64,000 bases of DNA. Source: Planctomycetaceae bacterium (lineage in GTDB: Bacteria; Planctomycetota; Planctomycetia; Planctomycetales; Planctomycetaceae). The stretch is taken from assembly GCA_014762625.1 (NCBI GenBank), contig JABURQ010000056.1, positions 1 through 64,000 of the forward strand. Reading direction: 5' to 3'. Shown here piece after piece: positions 17,990 to 25,783 of this stretch; within the stretch, counting starts at the first letter, position 1; the number at the start of each line of letters is the position of its first letter. Below the pieces are notes generated by a model, which saw nothing but the letters and a program-made list of their open reading frames with translations, was not told where the DNA came from and ran no database searches. A program made the position numbers and the translations under genes.

Positions 17990-18419
17990 CAGTCTCGCCG
18001 AAATCGTCACCACCAGGACCGGGCGGCTGTTGTGGTTAACACATGAAAGGTTACCGCATCCCGATGCCGTGATCTGTCCCGCTGAAGAAGCTCACGTTCG
18101 GTTAGTGATCGGGCTGCTAGAAGACAGTTACGAACGACGCCGGGGGATTCTCCAACGACTGAAAGCCATTTCCCAAAAAATCAACACACTGGCTCCCATA
18201 GAGCGACCCAGTATTCCGGCCCGGATGCCGAACGGCTTGTACGAACCGATCTCCTGGCGTTTTGCATTGTGGCTGAGTCACGCCTTGGGGATCAAATCAG
18301 ACAGTTGCAGGCATGATTTGATTCGCCGCTTACAGCACTGGCTGGATGAAGGCGACGACTGTGATCGGATTTCGCTGACGGAGTTCGTTCAGCCATCTCT
18401 GAAGACAATGAAAGGATAA
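17982..18419 (+). CDS. Hypothetical protein of the phage-like block
   Basis: A 145-residue soluble protein that starts inside the last codons of the portal gene and is therefore translationally coupled. It is rich in Arg and helix-forming residues (EEAHVRLVIGLLEDSYERRRGILQRLKAI) and ends with a second helical part. No family was recognised. Its place between portal and protease suggests a structural or assembly role, but nothing in the sequence shows it. Confidence 0.6.
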   Translation: MNNSLAEIVTTRTGRLLWLTHERLPHPDAVICPAEEAHVRLVIGLLEDSYERRRGILQRLKAISQKINTLAPIERPSIPARMPNGLYEPISWRFALWLSHALGIKSDSCRHDLIRRLQHWLDEGDDCDRISLTEFVQPSLKTMKG

Positions 18420-18422
18420 GTC

Positions 18423-19298
18423 ATGACCGACACGATGACAGAAGCGGTGCAACAACTCACCGAGCGTATCACCGACTGGCGTTCGCCGACGATCGAGGTC
18501 GATGCCGCCAGTCGCTGGATCAGAAACATTGCCCTCGCGGGCCGCGATTCGCGGAACGGCTATCAATATTCGCAGGAAGCGCTGACCGACGCCGTTCAAC
18601 TTTACGAACACAAACCGGTCTTTCTCGATCACGCGGAACGTCTGACGAAACCGTTCGAACGTTCCACGCGGGACCTCGTCGGTAGCATTGTGAATGCCCG
18701 TTTCGAGGGCGATCGAATCCGCGGCGACATTCGCGTGTTGGACACGGAAGCGGGACGCACTTTTCTCGCGTTGGCGGAAGCCGAGCAAACCCCTGTCGGG
18801 ATGAGCCATGTCGTGCTGGCTCGTCGTTCGAACGATCGCAGGCAGGTCGAATCGATCGAAGAGGTGGTCAGCGTTGATGCCGTCATGTATCCCGCGACCA
18901 CACAAACATTTCAGGAAGCGACACAGCAGATTGATGAAGAATTGAAGAGTTTGCAGCAGGAGCGCGATGAACTCCTCGAACAGCTCCAGCAGACGAAGCA
19001 GGATCTCGCCACTTTGCAGGAACAACAATCTCGCACAGGCGAGCGTCTGCAATGGTTGGTGGAAAGTGGACTTCCCGACTTCGCACTCACGGAGGAGTTT
19101 CGGGAACAGATTCTCAAGGAAGAGGATCCGCAGCGCTGCCGGGCGTTCATTGAGGAACGCAAGCAGCTACTTCGACAAGCGTCGGCAAGGAGGCCGTCGA
19201 GTCGATCAAGGATGAGTTCTCCGAATGAAACCGACGACCGGGCGATTGTGAAAGCCATTCGCGGACGTCGCGGGACCGGCATTCCGAGGAGTCATTAG
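18423..19298 (+). CDS. Prohead protease-scaffold fusion
   Basis: A 291-residue protein with two parts. Residues about 20-165 resemble phage prohead serine proteases of the herpesvirus-assemblin-like type: His70 in VFLDH, Ser128-His129 in VGMSHV, and the following VDAVMYPATT strand. Residues about 168-215 form a Glu/Gln-rich coiled coil, typical of a scaffold that is later digested, and the tail is basic. Such fusions mature the capsid by cutting scaffold and coat. It starts three bases after the previous stop. The catalytic assignment is by motif position and not tested. Confidence 0.72.
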   Translation: MTDTMTEAVQQLTERITDWRSPTIEVDAASRWIRNIALAGRDSRNGYQYSQEALTDAVQLYEHKPVFLDHAERLTKPFERSTRDLVGSIVNARFEGDRIRGDIRVLDTEAGRTFLALAEAEQTPVGMSHVVLARRSNDRRQVESIEEVVSVDAVMYPATTQTFQEATQQIDEELKSLQQERDELLEQLQQTKQDLATLQEQQSRTGERLQWLVESGLPDFALTEEFREQILKEEDPQRCRAFIEERKQLLRQASARRPSSRSRMSSPNETDDRAIVKAIRGRRGTGIPRSH

Positions 19299-19311
19299 CG
19301 ATGGATCGCGA

Positions 19312-19369
19312 CCGCTCAGGGATGAGCGGCGGGCAAGGAAGCCCATTTTTACTCACAAATTTTCGTGAG
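19312..19369 (+). promoter_or_regulatory. Hairpin cluster before the decoration gene
   Basis: Three consecutive stems lie in the 124-base gap: ccgctca-ggga-tgagcgg (19312-19329, 7 bp perfect), gggc-aaggaa-gccc (19331-19344) followed by attttt, and ctcac/gtgag (19352-19369). The middle one with its T-run resembles a weak terminator. They could set the ratio of early head genes to coat genes or mark an mRNA-processing site. Confidence 0.4.
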
Positions 19370-19422
19370 CGCAGGCAAACCGTCTCACCAAATCAAACAC
19401 GGCATTGAAAGGAATAAAAATC

Positions 19423-19905
19423 ATGTCGAATCAGTTACGTTTTCGCAGCGGTCAGGTTTTTTTGCACAAGTTGCGGGTCGACTCGGGAACGGTCATTGAA
19501 GCGGGAGACATGGTGTTTCTCGATACGGACGATGTGAAGCCAGCGTCCGATTTCACCTTCACGACCGACCTGGCAACGACGCAGGGAAATTTCGCCGCCT
19601 CGTTTCTGGGAATTGCCCATCAGCAATCGGCGGATGGCGATACCGACGATCTGTCGATCGATTTGAGTCCGCATGCGGTTTACGAATTTGACGTCAATTC
19701 CGCCACCTATGAAGCGGGCGATCTGTTGGGACCGGACGAGCAATCGTCCGCACTCATGGACCAACAGCTCGAAGCGGTGGCCTCCTCAAATCTGGCGATT
19801 GCTCGCGCTGCCGAATACAAGGCCTCGGTGGCGGCCTTGCTGCGTGTGACCTTTGCTTCGGCGTTTCACGTCGGGTCAGCCAATGTGAATGCCCAGATCG
19901 GTTAA
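19423..19905 (+). CDS. Head decoration-like protein
   Basis: A 160-residue beta-rich protein directly before the coat gene. Features such as EAGDMVFLDTDDVKPAS, FLGIAHQQSADGDTDDLSI, and YEAGDLLGPD are typical of small capsid-decoration proteins (DUF2190 or gpD-like) that stabilise expanded heads. The ATG at 19423 has an aaagga site about nine bases upstream. Position and composition support the call; specific homology could not be tested. Confidence 0.65.
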   Translation: MSNQLRFRSGQVFLHKLRVDSGTVIEAGDMVFLDTDDVKPASDFTFTTDLATTQGNFAASFLGIAHQQSADGDTDDLSIDLSPHAVYEFDVNSATYEAGDLLGPDEQSSALMDQQLEAVASSNLAIARAAEYKASVAALLRVTFASAFHVGSANVNAQIG

Positions 19906-19959
19906 TTCAATCGAGTCGTTTCTTAGATCACAATTCACTTCCAGGAAGAAGGATATCTC

Positions 19960-21156
19960 ATGCAGGGACAAAATCTCAGCACATTGATGGAATCGCTCGG
20001 AGCCGAGGGGTTTTACCAGAAAATTTGCTCATTGTTGAACGAACAGGAATTGTCTGTCGACGATTTCAGCTATTACGAACTGGCCGATGCATGCGGCGTG
20101 TTGCCGAGACTTCGCAGCTTGCGGGAATCCGTCGCACCGGAAGGAGCTGTGACCGCACTGCTGCGGGAATCGAATCCCGGCGTGGGAACGAATCTGTTCC
20201 AGGTGGTAACGGGTGAGTTAATCGGTCGCAAAGTGATCGAAGGGTATGAAGACTCATCTGGTTTCATCGGCGACAAACTCGTTTCTGTCATGCCCAGCCG
20301 ATTGAGAAATCAGAAAATCGCCGGTTTTACAGCCTTGGCCGGACCGTCCGAAGTGGCCGAGGGGCATCCCTATGAAGAGTCAACGTTTGAAGAGAAATAC
20401 GTCACCACCGAAGAATCCAAGAAGGGGCGGATTCTCTCAATCAACGAAGAATTGATTGCTTTCGATCAAACGGGTGAAATTAATCGTCGCGCGATGGCGT
20501 TGGGTCATTATCTCCGTCAGGAACGCGAACGAACAATCGTGCGAGCCGTGACCGACGCCGATTCCGGAGCAGGGAAATTCGTCTATCGTCCGAACGGAAG
20601 CGGCCAGGCCCTCTACGCCGCCGATGGTACCCATCGCAACTACATCGGTGTGGGGAATACGACATCGAGTGGGTTCGATGCCGCCGTCCCGCTGATCGAC
20701 TGGACCGACATCGATACCGCGCTTTCCTACCGGGCGACGGAAGTGAAAGACGATCGCATCGACGGAACACCGCGACCGATTGTGATGCCCGTGAAACAGA
20801 TGCTGGTTCCCGAAGCCCTGCGAGGCACCGCCCTTTCGATTGTCAATTCGACCGATGTAACGGTCATCGCCAACGACCAGGAAACACGGTTCGCGAACCC
20901 GGTGAAAGGTCTGGTGGAAGTGTTGAGTTCGCCGTTTGTTGATGAAGTGGGCGGAGCGGCCCTTCAGGACTGGTACATCGGCGATTTCCAGAAACAGTTT
21001 GTCTGGACGGAAATCTGGCCGGTTCAGACCTTCCTGCAGCAGAACGACAGTGACGCGGCCTTCGAGCGCGATGTCGTGATGCGTGTGAAGGTCCGGTATT
21101 ACGGCGGTATCTCCGCAGTGGATACCGTGCATGTCACCAAAGTGGATGGCAACTGA
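19960..21156 (+). CDS. Major capsid protein
   Basis: A 398-residue coat protein of likely HK97 fold. Its position after portal, protease and decoration genes, its size, and features such as EGHPYEESTFEEKYVTTEESKKGRILSINEEL (an E-loop-like region), ERTIVRAVTDADSGAG and the C-terminal DAAFERDVVMRVKVRYYGG support it. An N-terminal segment of about 100 helical residues could be the part cleaved by the adjacent protease. It is separated from the next gene by 106 bases, one of the longest gaps in the block, as fits separate, high expression. Confidence 0.8.
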   Translation: MQGQNLSTLMESLGAEGFYQKICSLLNEQELSVDDFSYYELADACGVLPRLRSLRESVAPEGAVTALLRESNPGVGTNLFQVVTGELIGRKVIEGYEDSSGFIGDKLVSVMPSRLRNQKIAGFTALAGPSEVAEGHPYEESTFEEKYVTTEESKKGRILSINEELIAFDQTGEINRRAMALGHYLRQERERTIVRAVTDADSGAGKFVYRPNGSGQALYAADGTHRNYIGVGNTTSSGFDAAVPLIDWTDIDTALSYRATEVKDDRIDGTPRPIVMPVKQMLVPEALRGTALSIVNSTDVTVIANDQETRFANPVKGLVEVLSSPFVDEVGGAALQDWYIGDFQKQFVWTEIWPVQTFLQQNDSDAAFERDVVMRVKVRYYGGISAVDTVHVTKVDGN

Positions 21157-21262
21157 TCCGTTTCACCGTCCCCGTGGTGCTGTCGGCATTGATTGTCGTT
21201 GTTGAATTCGACAAGAGGCAGGGAAGCTTCCAGTACCACGTTTTTGATCACAGGAATTCGTC

Positions 21263-21817
21263 ATGAAGATTCTCGGACAAGAAACAACCTCTGACTTTAC
21301 GGTCACCAGGTCTTTCCTACGACCGGACGGTTCGGAAATGACGTTGAAACTCGCTCCGTTGCCGTTGAGATTTCAGAGTCGTCTGTATCAGCGAGAGATT
21401 GTAGCCCCCGTGCCGCCGCAACGAGTGGCTCGCGACTCGAAAGGTCGTCCTGTGAAAGATCGCGAGGGCCTGGCTGTTCTGATCAAAGACGAACACGACG
21501 GCGAGTATCTGGCCGCAATGGCCGACTATCAGCAGCAACTGGCTGTGTTGATGGTCTACGAAGGGTTGAGGCACGACGCGGATGTCAGTTTTGAATCCCA
21601 GCCTCCGGAAAACGGAAGCTGGAAATCGTTTGCGGAAGAATTGTGTCGGGAATTTGAAGCCGCGGGCTGGTCGTTGGGAGATTTGACCAGGGTGTGTGAA
21701 GAAATTTGTCGCCTCAGCAATCTCCTCGACGACCATTTGCGGGAATCCGAACAGGTTTTTTCCTCACCCGCTCCGGAAGTCGTGGCGGAGACTCCGTTGC
21801 GTGTCCACGATCCCTGA
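21263..21817 (+). CDS. Tail assembly chaperone-like protein
   Basis: A 184-residue protein that begins with a beta-strand domain (FTVTRSFLRPDGSEMTLKLAPLPLRFQ) and continues with helices. It resembles phage tail-assembly chaperones that hold the tape measure during tail assembly. Such chaperones (lambda G/GT) usually make a longer form by -1 ribosomal slippage. Here the -1 frame is open from before 21706 to 21951 and encodes a plausible extension, and the run gttttttcc lies at 21755-21763 within the overlap. The gene is placed before the lysis-like genes and not next to the tape measure, which is unusual. Confidence 0.62.
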   Translation: MKILGQETTSDFTVTRSFLRPDGSEMTLKLAPLPLRFQSRLYQREIVAPVPPQRVARDSKGRPVKDREGLAVLIKDEHDGEYLAAMADYQQQLAVLMVYEGLRHDADVSFESQPPENGSWKSFAEELCREFEAAGWSLGDLTRVCEEICRLSNLLDDHLRESEQVFSSPAPEVVAETPLRVHDP

Positions 21818-21846
21818 CTTACCTGATCTGGCGTTTCTGCGAGCGG

Positions 21847-21951
21847 ATGGGAGTGACACTGAAAGACTGGCAAGCACTGCCCTATCACGACCAGTTGAAG
21901 AGTCTCGCATACGAGCGACTCCGTCAACGGGAAGAACAACTCTCACATTAA
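21847..21951 (+). CDS. Tail chaperone -1 frame extension or separate 34-residue protein
   Basis: The -1 frame after the chaperone encodes, from about 21804, the segment SLTYLIWRFCERMGVTLKDW continuing QALPYHDQLKSLAYERLRQREEQ. This looks like the C-terminal domain common in phage chaperone extensions: a hydrophobic start, then W-x-x-L-x-x-x-x-x-x-x-L and a charged helix. It could be read by frameshifting (product about 229 residues) or alone from the ATG at 21847, which has only a poor ribosome-binding site. Frameshifting is favoured. Confidence 0.5.
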   Translation: MGVTLKDWQALPYHDQLKSLAYERLRQREEQLSH

Positions 21952-21978
21952 ACAATCAATCGAGAAAGGAATCTCATC

Positions 21979-22197
21979 ATGAAGGGCTCACCCAAATATC
22001 AATTGAACCGCGACGATCTCTCCGCCATCGCTCGAGGAGCGTTACTCGCAGCGGGCGGGGCCGTGATGGCGTATCTCAGCACGGAAGTGTTACCCAACTT
22101 GGATGAAAGCACGACGGCGGGAGCGGTCCTGGCGGGTGTCGGTGCAACGCTGCTCAATTTACTCCGGAAGTTTATGACGGATCAGGGGAATTCATGA
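21979..22197 (+). CDS. Holin-like small membrane protein
   Basis: A 72-residue protein with two hydrophobic segments (about 20-36, GALLAAGGAVMAYLS, and 47-62, GAVLAGVGATLLNLL), a short acidic loop (NLDESTT) and a charged C-terminus. This size and layout is typical of class II holins, which permeabilise the inner membrane at the end of phage growth. Its stop overlaps the next ATG (ATGA). The call is from architecture and neighbours. Confidence 0.5.
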   Translation: MKGSPKYQLNRDDLSAIARGALLAAGGAVMAYLSTEVLPNLDESTTAGAVLAGVGATLLNLLRKFMTDQGNS

Positions 22198-22436
22198 GTT
22201 GGCTCTCTTTATTGAAATCATTATTCGGGGCAATCGTCCATGCCATTGGGCAAGTCTTTGAATGGTTGAATCGTCGCGAGAAGAAACAGGAACGGGAGGA
22301 AGACAATGCACGAGTCTCAGACATCATGTCAGCAGCCGCGAAACCGACTCAGGAAAACGCGGATCGCCTTAATCGCTGGTTGGCTCGTGGTCGGAGTGGC
22401 CGGTTGCGCAAATCTGACCCTCCCGAGTCGCGTTGA
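22194..22436 (+). CDS. Possible inner-membrane spanin-like protein
   Basis: An 80-residue protein with an N-terminal amphipathic or hydrophobic helix (WLSLLKSLFGAIVHAIGQVF) followed by a highly charged helix (NRREKKQEREEDNAR). It overlaps the previous stop by four bases and has a lipoprotein gene nested in its second half in another frame, as in the Rz/Rz1 spanin pairs of phages. The spanin role is an inference; the hydrophobic part is short for a full membrane anchor. Confidence 0.45.
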   Translation: MSWLSLLKSLFGAIVHAIGQVFEWLNRREKKQEREEDNARVSDIMSAAAKPTQENADRLNRWLARGRSGRLRKSDPPESR

Positions 22437-22626
22437 GTACATTCCTGCCGACCGGGCCGTGATGCCACTCGCGAAAGGACAGCCGGCACCTGCAGATGGT
22501 TGGTACATCCCCCCCGCCGTCTTGCAGGAGATGATTCCTTACCTCGATGAAAAATACCGCAACGTCGAGGACCTGGAACCCTCTCCGAAATCTCCCAATT
22601 CAAATGTGGAAAGGAGAACGCCATGA
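22306..22626 (+). CDS. Nested lipoprotein, possible outer-membrane spanin
   Basis: A 106-residue protein whose start lies within the preceding gene in a +1 frame, overlapping it by 131 bases. A strong gggagga site at 22294-22300 confirms this nested start. The N-terminus has a basic region, a hydrophobic core (IALIAGWLVVGV) and the lipobox VAGC, so it is lipid-anchored; the mature part is short and Pro-rich. Together with the gene around it this copies the Rz/Rz1 layout. Its stop overlaps the next start (ATGA). Confidence 0.55.
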   Translation: MHESQTSCQQPRNRLRKTRIALIAGWLVVGVAGCANLTLPSRVEYIPADRAVMPLAKGQPAPADGWYIPPAVLQEMIPYLDEKYRNVEDLEPSPKSPNSNVERRTP

Positions 22627-22919
22627 CCGACCTCACCGATCTTTCCAGCGTTTCCGGAGACGAGCTGACGGAATCGCAAATCAAAGGGATTCTCGCGCAG
22701 ATCGATCTCGACATTACGAACCTTGTGCGAGACGGAAAGCTTTCTGCCCTCAATTATGCCGTGGGAGGACAGGCCGGACGGACCGCCGATCGAGCGGGAA
22801 ATTTGCGGGCGCTCCTCGATGCACGCACTCACTATCAACAGTTGCTCGAATCCGCCCCGAGTTGGAACGTCAATCAGTTCGAGGGACAGAAATCTCAACG
22901 ACAGGATCTCTCCTCATGA
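22623..22919 (+). CDS. Small helical protein, possible head-tail connector
   Basis: A 98-residue protein with helices around ESQIKGILAQIDLDITNLVRDGKLSA and RAGNLRALLDARTHYQQLLESAPSW. The acidic start, mid-protein Gly-rich turn and size are reminiscent of gpW-like connector proteins, but the similarity is weak. It overlaps both neighbours by four bases (ATGA on each side), so it is surely part of the operon. Confidence 0.5.
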   Translation: MTDLTDLSSVSGDELTESQIKGILAQIDLDITNLVRDGKLSALNYAVGGQAGRTADRAGNLRALLDARTHYQQLLESAPSWNVNQFEGQKSQRQDLSS

Positions 22920-23158
22920 ATTTCAACCTTCATGACGAACGTCTGGACCGACTTGTGGAGGCCGTTCAGCAAACCAATCTCCTGCTGGAAGGTATGAAGA
23001 TTACGTTGACGCAAATTTCGGAACGATCCATCGATCACGAAGACCGCTTGAGAGTGCTGGAAAAGTGGCGTCATAACCTGACACCGATACTGGCAGCACT
23101 GACGTTTCTTTCGGGAGCGGTGTTTTCGGAGATGGTTCAACGCATGTTGTTTCACTGA
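22916..23158 (+). CDS. XhlA-like coiled-coil membrane protein
   Basis: An 80-residue protein: an N-terminal coiled coil (HDERLDRLVEAVQQTNLLL through ISERSIDHEDRLRVLEKW) and one C-terminal membrane helix (LTPILAALTFLSGAVFSEM). This is the layout of the XhlA family, which works with a holin in some phages and PBSX-like elements to release particles. It begins in the stop codon of the gene before it. The family call rests on layout and not on detailed similarity. Confidence 0.5.
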   Translation: MNFNLHDERLDRLVEAVQQTNLLLEGMKITLTQISERSIDHEDRLRVLEKWRHNLTPILAALTFLSGAVFSEMVQRMLFH

Positions 23159-23186
23159 GTCAGTAAGACGGAATGAGACGTAACCA

Positions 23187-23552
23187 ATGAATCTTGAAAA
23201 CACACAACTGAAAGCGGATCGCGACCGGCTGTTCGCCGATTGGGGAGAACAGATCACATTTCGGCGTATCGCGCAAACCTTCACTCCCGAAACTCAACAA
23301 ATTTCGGAGAGCGAAACCGAATGGACTTTGTTGACACTCGTCGGCAACCGTCCGTCAGCCAACATTCCCGCTGCCGGCGGACAGGTACAAACGATTGATC
23401 TGGTTCTTCAGGTCAAAGCGGAAGAGTGGAGCGGTTCTGTCGGTGAGACCACCTGGCGAGCCGATGTCGCAGGATCGGCTTATGAAGTGATCGGCCAGTC
23501 GGCCGCCGCCGACGGCAACGTTATTGAATTAATCTGTCGAAAGGTGGCCTGA
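23187..23552 (+). CDS. Head-tail adaptor-like protein
   Basis: A 121-residue protein with an N-terminal helix and a beta-barrel-like region (GEQITFRRIAQTFTPETQQISE, then QTIDLVLQVKAEEW and YEVIGQSAAADGNVIELICRKVA). Strand pattern and place match SPP1 gp16 or Gp9-type head-tail adaptors. It is followed one base later by the gp10-like gene. Assignment is from position and strand pattern. Confidence 0.55.
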   Translation: MNLENTQLKADRDRLFADWGEQITFRRIAQTFTPETQQISESETEWTLLTLVGNRPSANIPAAGGQVQTIDLVLQVKAEEWSGSVGETTWRADVAGSAYEVIGQSAAADGNVIELICRKVA

Positions 23553-23553
23553 C

Positions 23554-23982
23554 ATGATCTCAAGACACTATCAAACCGATTCGCAGGGATTGACGGAGGC
23601 GCTGATTGAGATTCAAAGCCGGACATTAAATCGAATTCGGAAGCGGTTCGTGGACCAGGTCCTCGTGGAGACTCTCCACAGACTCATCGACCGACATCCG
23701 GTGGAAACGGGCCGCGCTCGGAACGCCTGGCAGACCGCTCAGACTCAGCTCCAGCATGGAGCCGTTGCCGATGACTCGACCGAGGGCGGCTCGCGATTTC
23801 AGGAGGACCGTCACGTCTCGACTGCCGAAGCGACAAACCGTGTGAACTATGTTATGTTTCTGGAAGAGGGGACTCGTGAAATGCGTCCCCGCCATCTGGT
23901 CGCCAAGTCACTGGCGGAGGTGATACTCAGGATCGAACAGATCGCGGTACCCATCGTCAGAGAGGAGTTGCAGACCCCATGA
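23554..23982 (+). CDS. HK97 gp10-like tail component
   Basis: A 142-residue tail-completion protein. The motif H-P-V-E-T-G-R-A-R-N-A-W and the later NRVNYVMFLEEGTREMRPRHLV region match the gp10/gpZ-like family, in which the T-G-x-x-R-x-x-W segment and the Y-x-x-x-x-E-x-G-T...P-x-x-x segment are typical. These proteins cap or join the tail to the head. The stop overlaps the next start (ATGA). Confidence 0.72.
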   Translation: MISRHYQTDSQGLTEALIEIQSRTLNRIRKRFVDQVLVETLHRLIDRHPVETGRARNAWQTAQTQLQHGAVADDSTEGGSRFQEDRHVSTAEATNRVNYVMFLEEGTREMRPRHLVAKSLAEVILRIEQIAVPIVREELQTP

Positions 23983-24446
23983 CTGAAGTTCTTTCTCAGG
24001 AAGCGATCGCTGCCAGCTTGCTCTCCTTCTGGAAATCCCGGTTTGATGGCAGCGTCACAACCATCTATCCCGGCATGAAAGTCGATACCACCTCGCTCTC
24101 GGAATGGGTCGAAATCTGGGTCGATTCCTGGTCGCGTCGGCCACAGCGTCTGGGAGGGATACCGTACCTCGATGTGACGGCGACCGTGCATTGTTTTGTC
24201 AAATCAGGACAGGAGAGCGGACGCATCCAGGCCATCACCGATTCCGTTCGCACTGTTTTCGCGCAAGAATCGATCCCGCTAAAAGATTACTCAGAAAGCG
24301 CGGTGCCGACCATCGGATTGATCCGATTGAAAGAACCGGAAACCCGCAATCTGACGAGACATCAGACCGGCAGCCTGCAGATCGTGCTCCATCATACCGC
24401 CGTCATTGTGCGAGGAGCCGCACAAGCGGAAACCGCTCTCAACTGA
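23979..24446 (+). CDS. Tail terminator-like minor tail protein
   Basis: A 155-residue protein of the type found between the gp10-like gene and the tail tube in siphoviruses (lambda U-like). It has an N-terminal helix, a Trp-rich strand (LSEWVEIWVDSW), a central DVTATVHCFVKS segment and a late VLHHTAVIVRG strand. The family match is by position and strand pattern, so confidence is moderate. Confidence 0.55.
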   Translation: MTEVLSQEAIAASLLSFWKSRFDGSVTTIYPGMKVDTTSLSEWVEIWVDSWSRRPQRLGGIPYLDVTATVHCFVKSGQESGRIQAITDSVRTVFAQESIPLKDYSESAVPTIGLIRLKEPETRNLTRHQTGSLQIVLHHTAVIVRGAAQAETALN

Positions 24447-24482
24447 TGACAAATCCGATTCATTTCCAAGGAAGGAATACCG

Positions 24483-24992
24483 ATGTCCGTATCCAATATT
24501 GTTCGCAACCTGCGCGACGGTGAGTTGGTGATCAAAGACGGCACCACACCGACCGCCCAGTCGCTCACACTCCTGCTTGATGAAGGTGATCTGAACTGGT
24601 CACAACGCACTAACACGATTGAGATTAAGGACCGCGGTTCGATCGCCGACGGACACACGCGACCGGGCGATGACGAGTCGATTTCTCTTTCGTTTACCAC
24701 CAAATGGACACAACTGATCGGGAAGTCCGCCGATGCCGCCGACCCGCTCCAATTGTACGAGTTGCTGATGTTCGCCAGCGGAACCGATGTGATGAGCACT
24801 TCTGGCAGCGGTCAACAGGAGACCTTGCGGTTTGAATTTACCGTCACGGATCCTGCGGGTCAGGCCAGTGAGAAAATCATTTTCGACAAGGTTTATCGCG
24901 AATCACTTTCGATGTCGGAGGGGGATGACTTCAACGTCATTGCGTTCCGCGGGCGAGATTTTGAAACGGTGCCCATCCTCGAACGGCTTTGA
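24483..24992 (+). CDS. Tail tube protein
   Basis: A 169-residue beta-rich protein expected to polymerise into the tail tube. Features are SVSNIVRNLRDGELVIKDG at the start, the central ESISLSFTTKW and the C-terminal FRFEFTV...ASEKIIFDKVYRESLSMSEGDDFN, which has the strand-loop pattern of phage major tail proteins. It lies directly before the tape measure gene, as in other tailed phages. No sheath-like gene is near, so the tail would be non-contractile. Confidence 0.62.
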   Translation: MSVSNIVRNLRDGELVIKDGTTPTAQSLTLLLDEGDLNWSQRTNTIEIKDRGSIADGHTRPGDDESISLSFTTKWTQLIGKSADAADPLQLYELLMFASGTDVMSTSGSGQQETLRFEFTVTDPAGQASEKIIFDKVYRESLSMSEGDDFNVIAFRGRDFETVPILERL

Positions 24993-25034
24993 TTTCATCA
25001 GTGATGCAGCATTCATTCCGTAGAGAGGAGAATC

Positions 25035-25745
25035 ATGGCCAATTTGAACGAGTCTTTGACAATCAAGATTCAGGGAGACAGTAGCGGCTTCAGTCGTGAA
25101 CTGGATCAAGTCGTGTCTCAAGTGACGAATCTGGAAAGTCGTCTCAACAGTGTCGATTCCGCCAGTCAGCGGCTGGCTTCCTCGCTGCAAGGATTGAGGA
25201 GCGCGATGGCCCCGATCAACCGGATCAGTCAGGCTTTGGAGCAAGTGAAACAGCAAATGACGTCGCTCTCAAGCACTCCCATCACTCTGAATGTGCAACC
25301 GGCGTTAAATGCGTTGCAGTCCTTGCAGGCCCAGATCGCCGCGACGCGTGCACAGCTGCAAGCGCTGCAAGGGATGTCGGCGACCGGTGCGGGATTCGGG
25401 GGCGCGGGAGCCGTCGGTTACGCTCACGGGGGACTGGTCAATGGACGTCCCGGCCTCGATCGGATTCCCGCGATGTTGACCGCGGGGGAATTCGTCGTTC
25501 GTGAGTCATCCGTCAATCAGTTGGGCGTGCAATTTCTGAGCGTGCTGAATGAACGAGGTTCCTTGCCTCAGCGATCAGCCTCTCGGGAGAACATTCGCGA
25601 GTTGAATGAGAGCGATCGTACGGTTCCCTCGCCACAGACACATTTTGGTGGCGTCAATATCCACGTGCGGCAGACCACCGACTTGCCCGGCGTGATCCGA
25701 GAATTGCAGGCGGGAGGCGTACGACTCCGGAATCGCCGCGGGTAA
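25035..25745 (+). CDS. Very short tape measure-like protein
   Basis: A 236-residue protein with helical, Ser/Gln-rich repeats (LESRLNSVDSASQRLASSLQ, then LQAQIAATRAQLQALQ) and the C-terminal segment GYAHGGLVNGRPGLDRIPAMLTAGEFVVRESSVNQLG, which is characteristic of phage tape measure proteins. Typical tape measures are 600-1500 residues. Since tail length tracks tape length at roughly 0.15 nm per residue, this implies a tail of only about 35 nm. No large gap or second tape gene exists nearby. Confidence 0.65.
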   Translation: MANLNESLTIKIQGDSSGFSRELDQVVSQVTNLESRLNSVDSASQRLASSLQGLRSAMAPINRISQALEQVKQQMTSLSSTPITLNVQPALNALQSLQAQIAATRAQLQALQGMSATGAGFGGAGAVGYAHGGLVNGRPGLDRIPAMLTAGEFVVRESSVNQLGVQFLSVLNERGSLPQRSASRENIRELNESDRTVPSPQTHFGGVNIHVRQTTDLPGVIRELQAGGVRLRNRRG

Positions 25746-25783
25746 ATCTTTTTCAATCTTCAGTTACGCAGGGAAGTGAGAAC

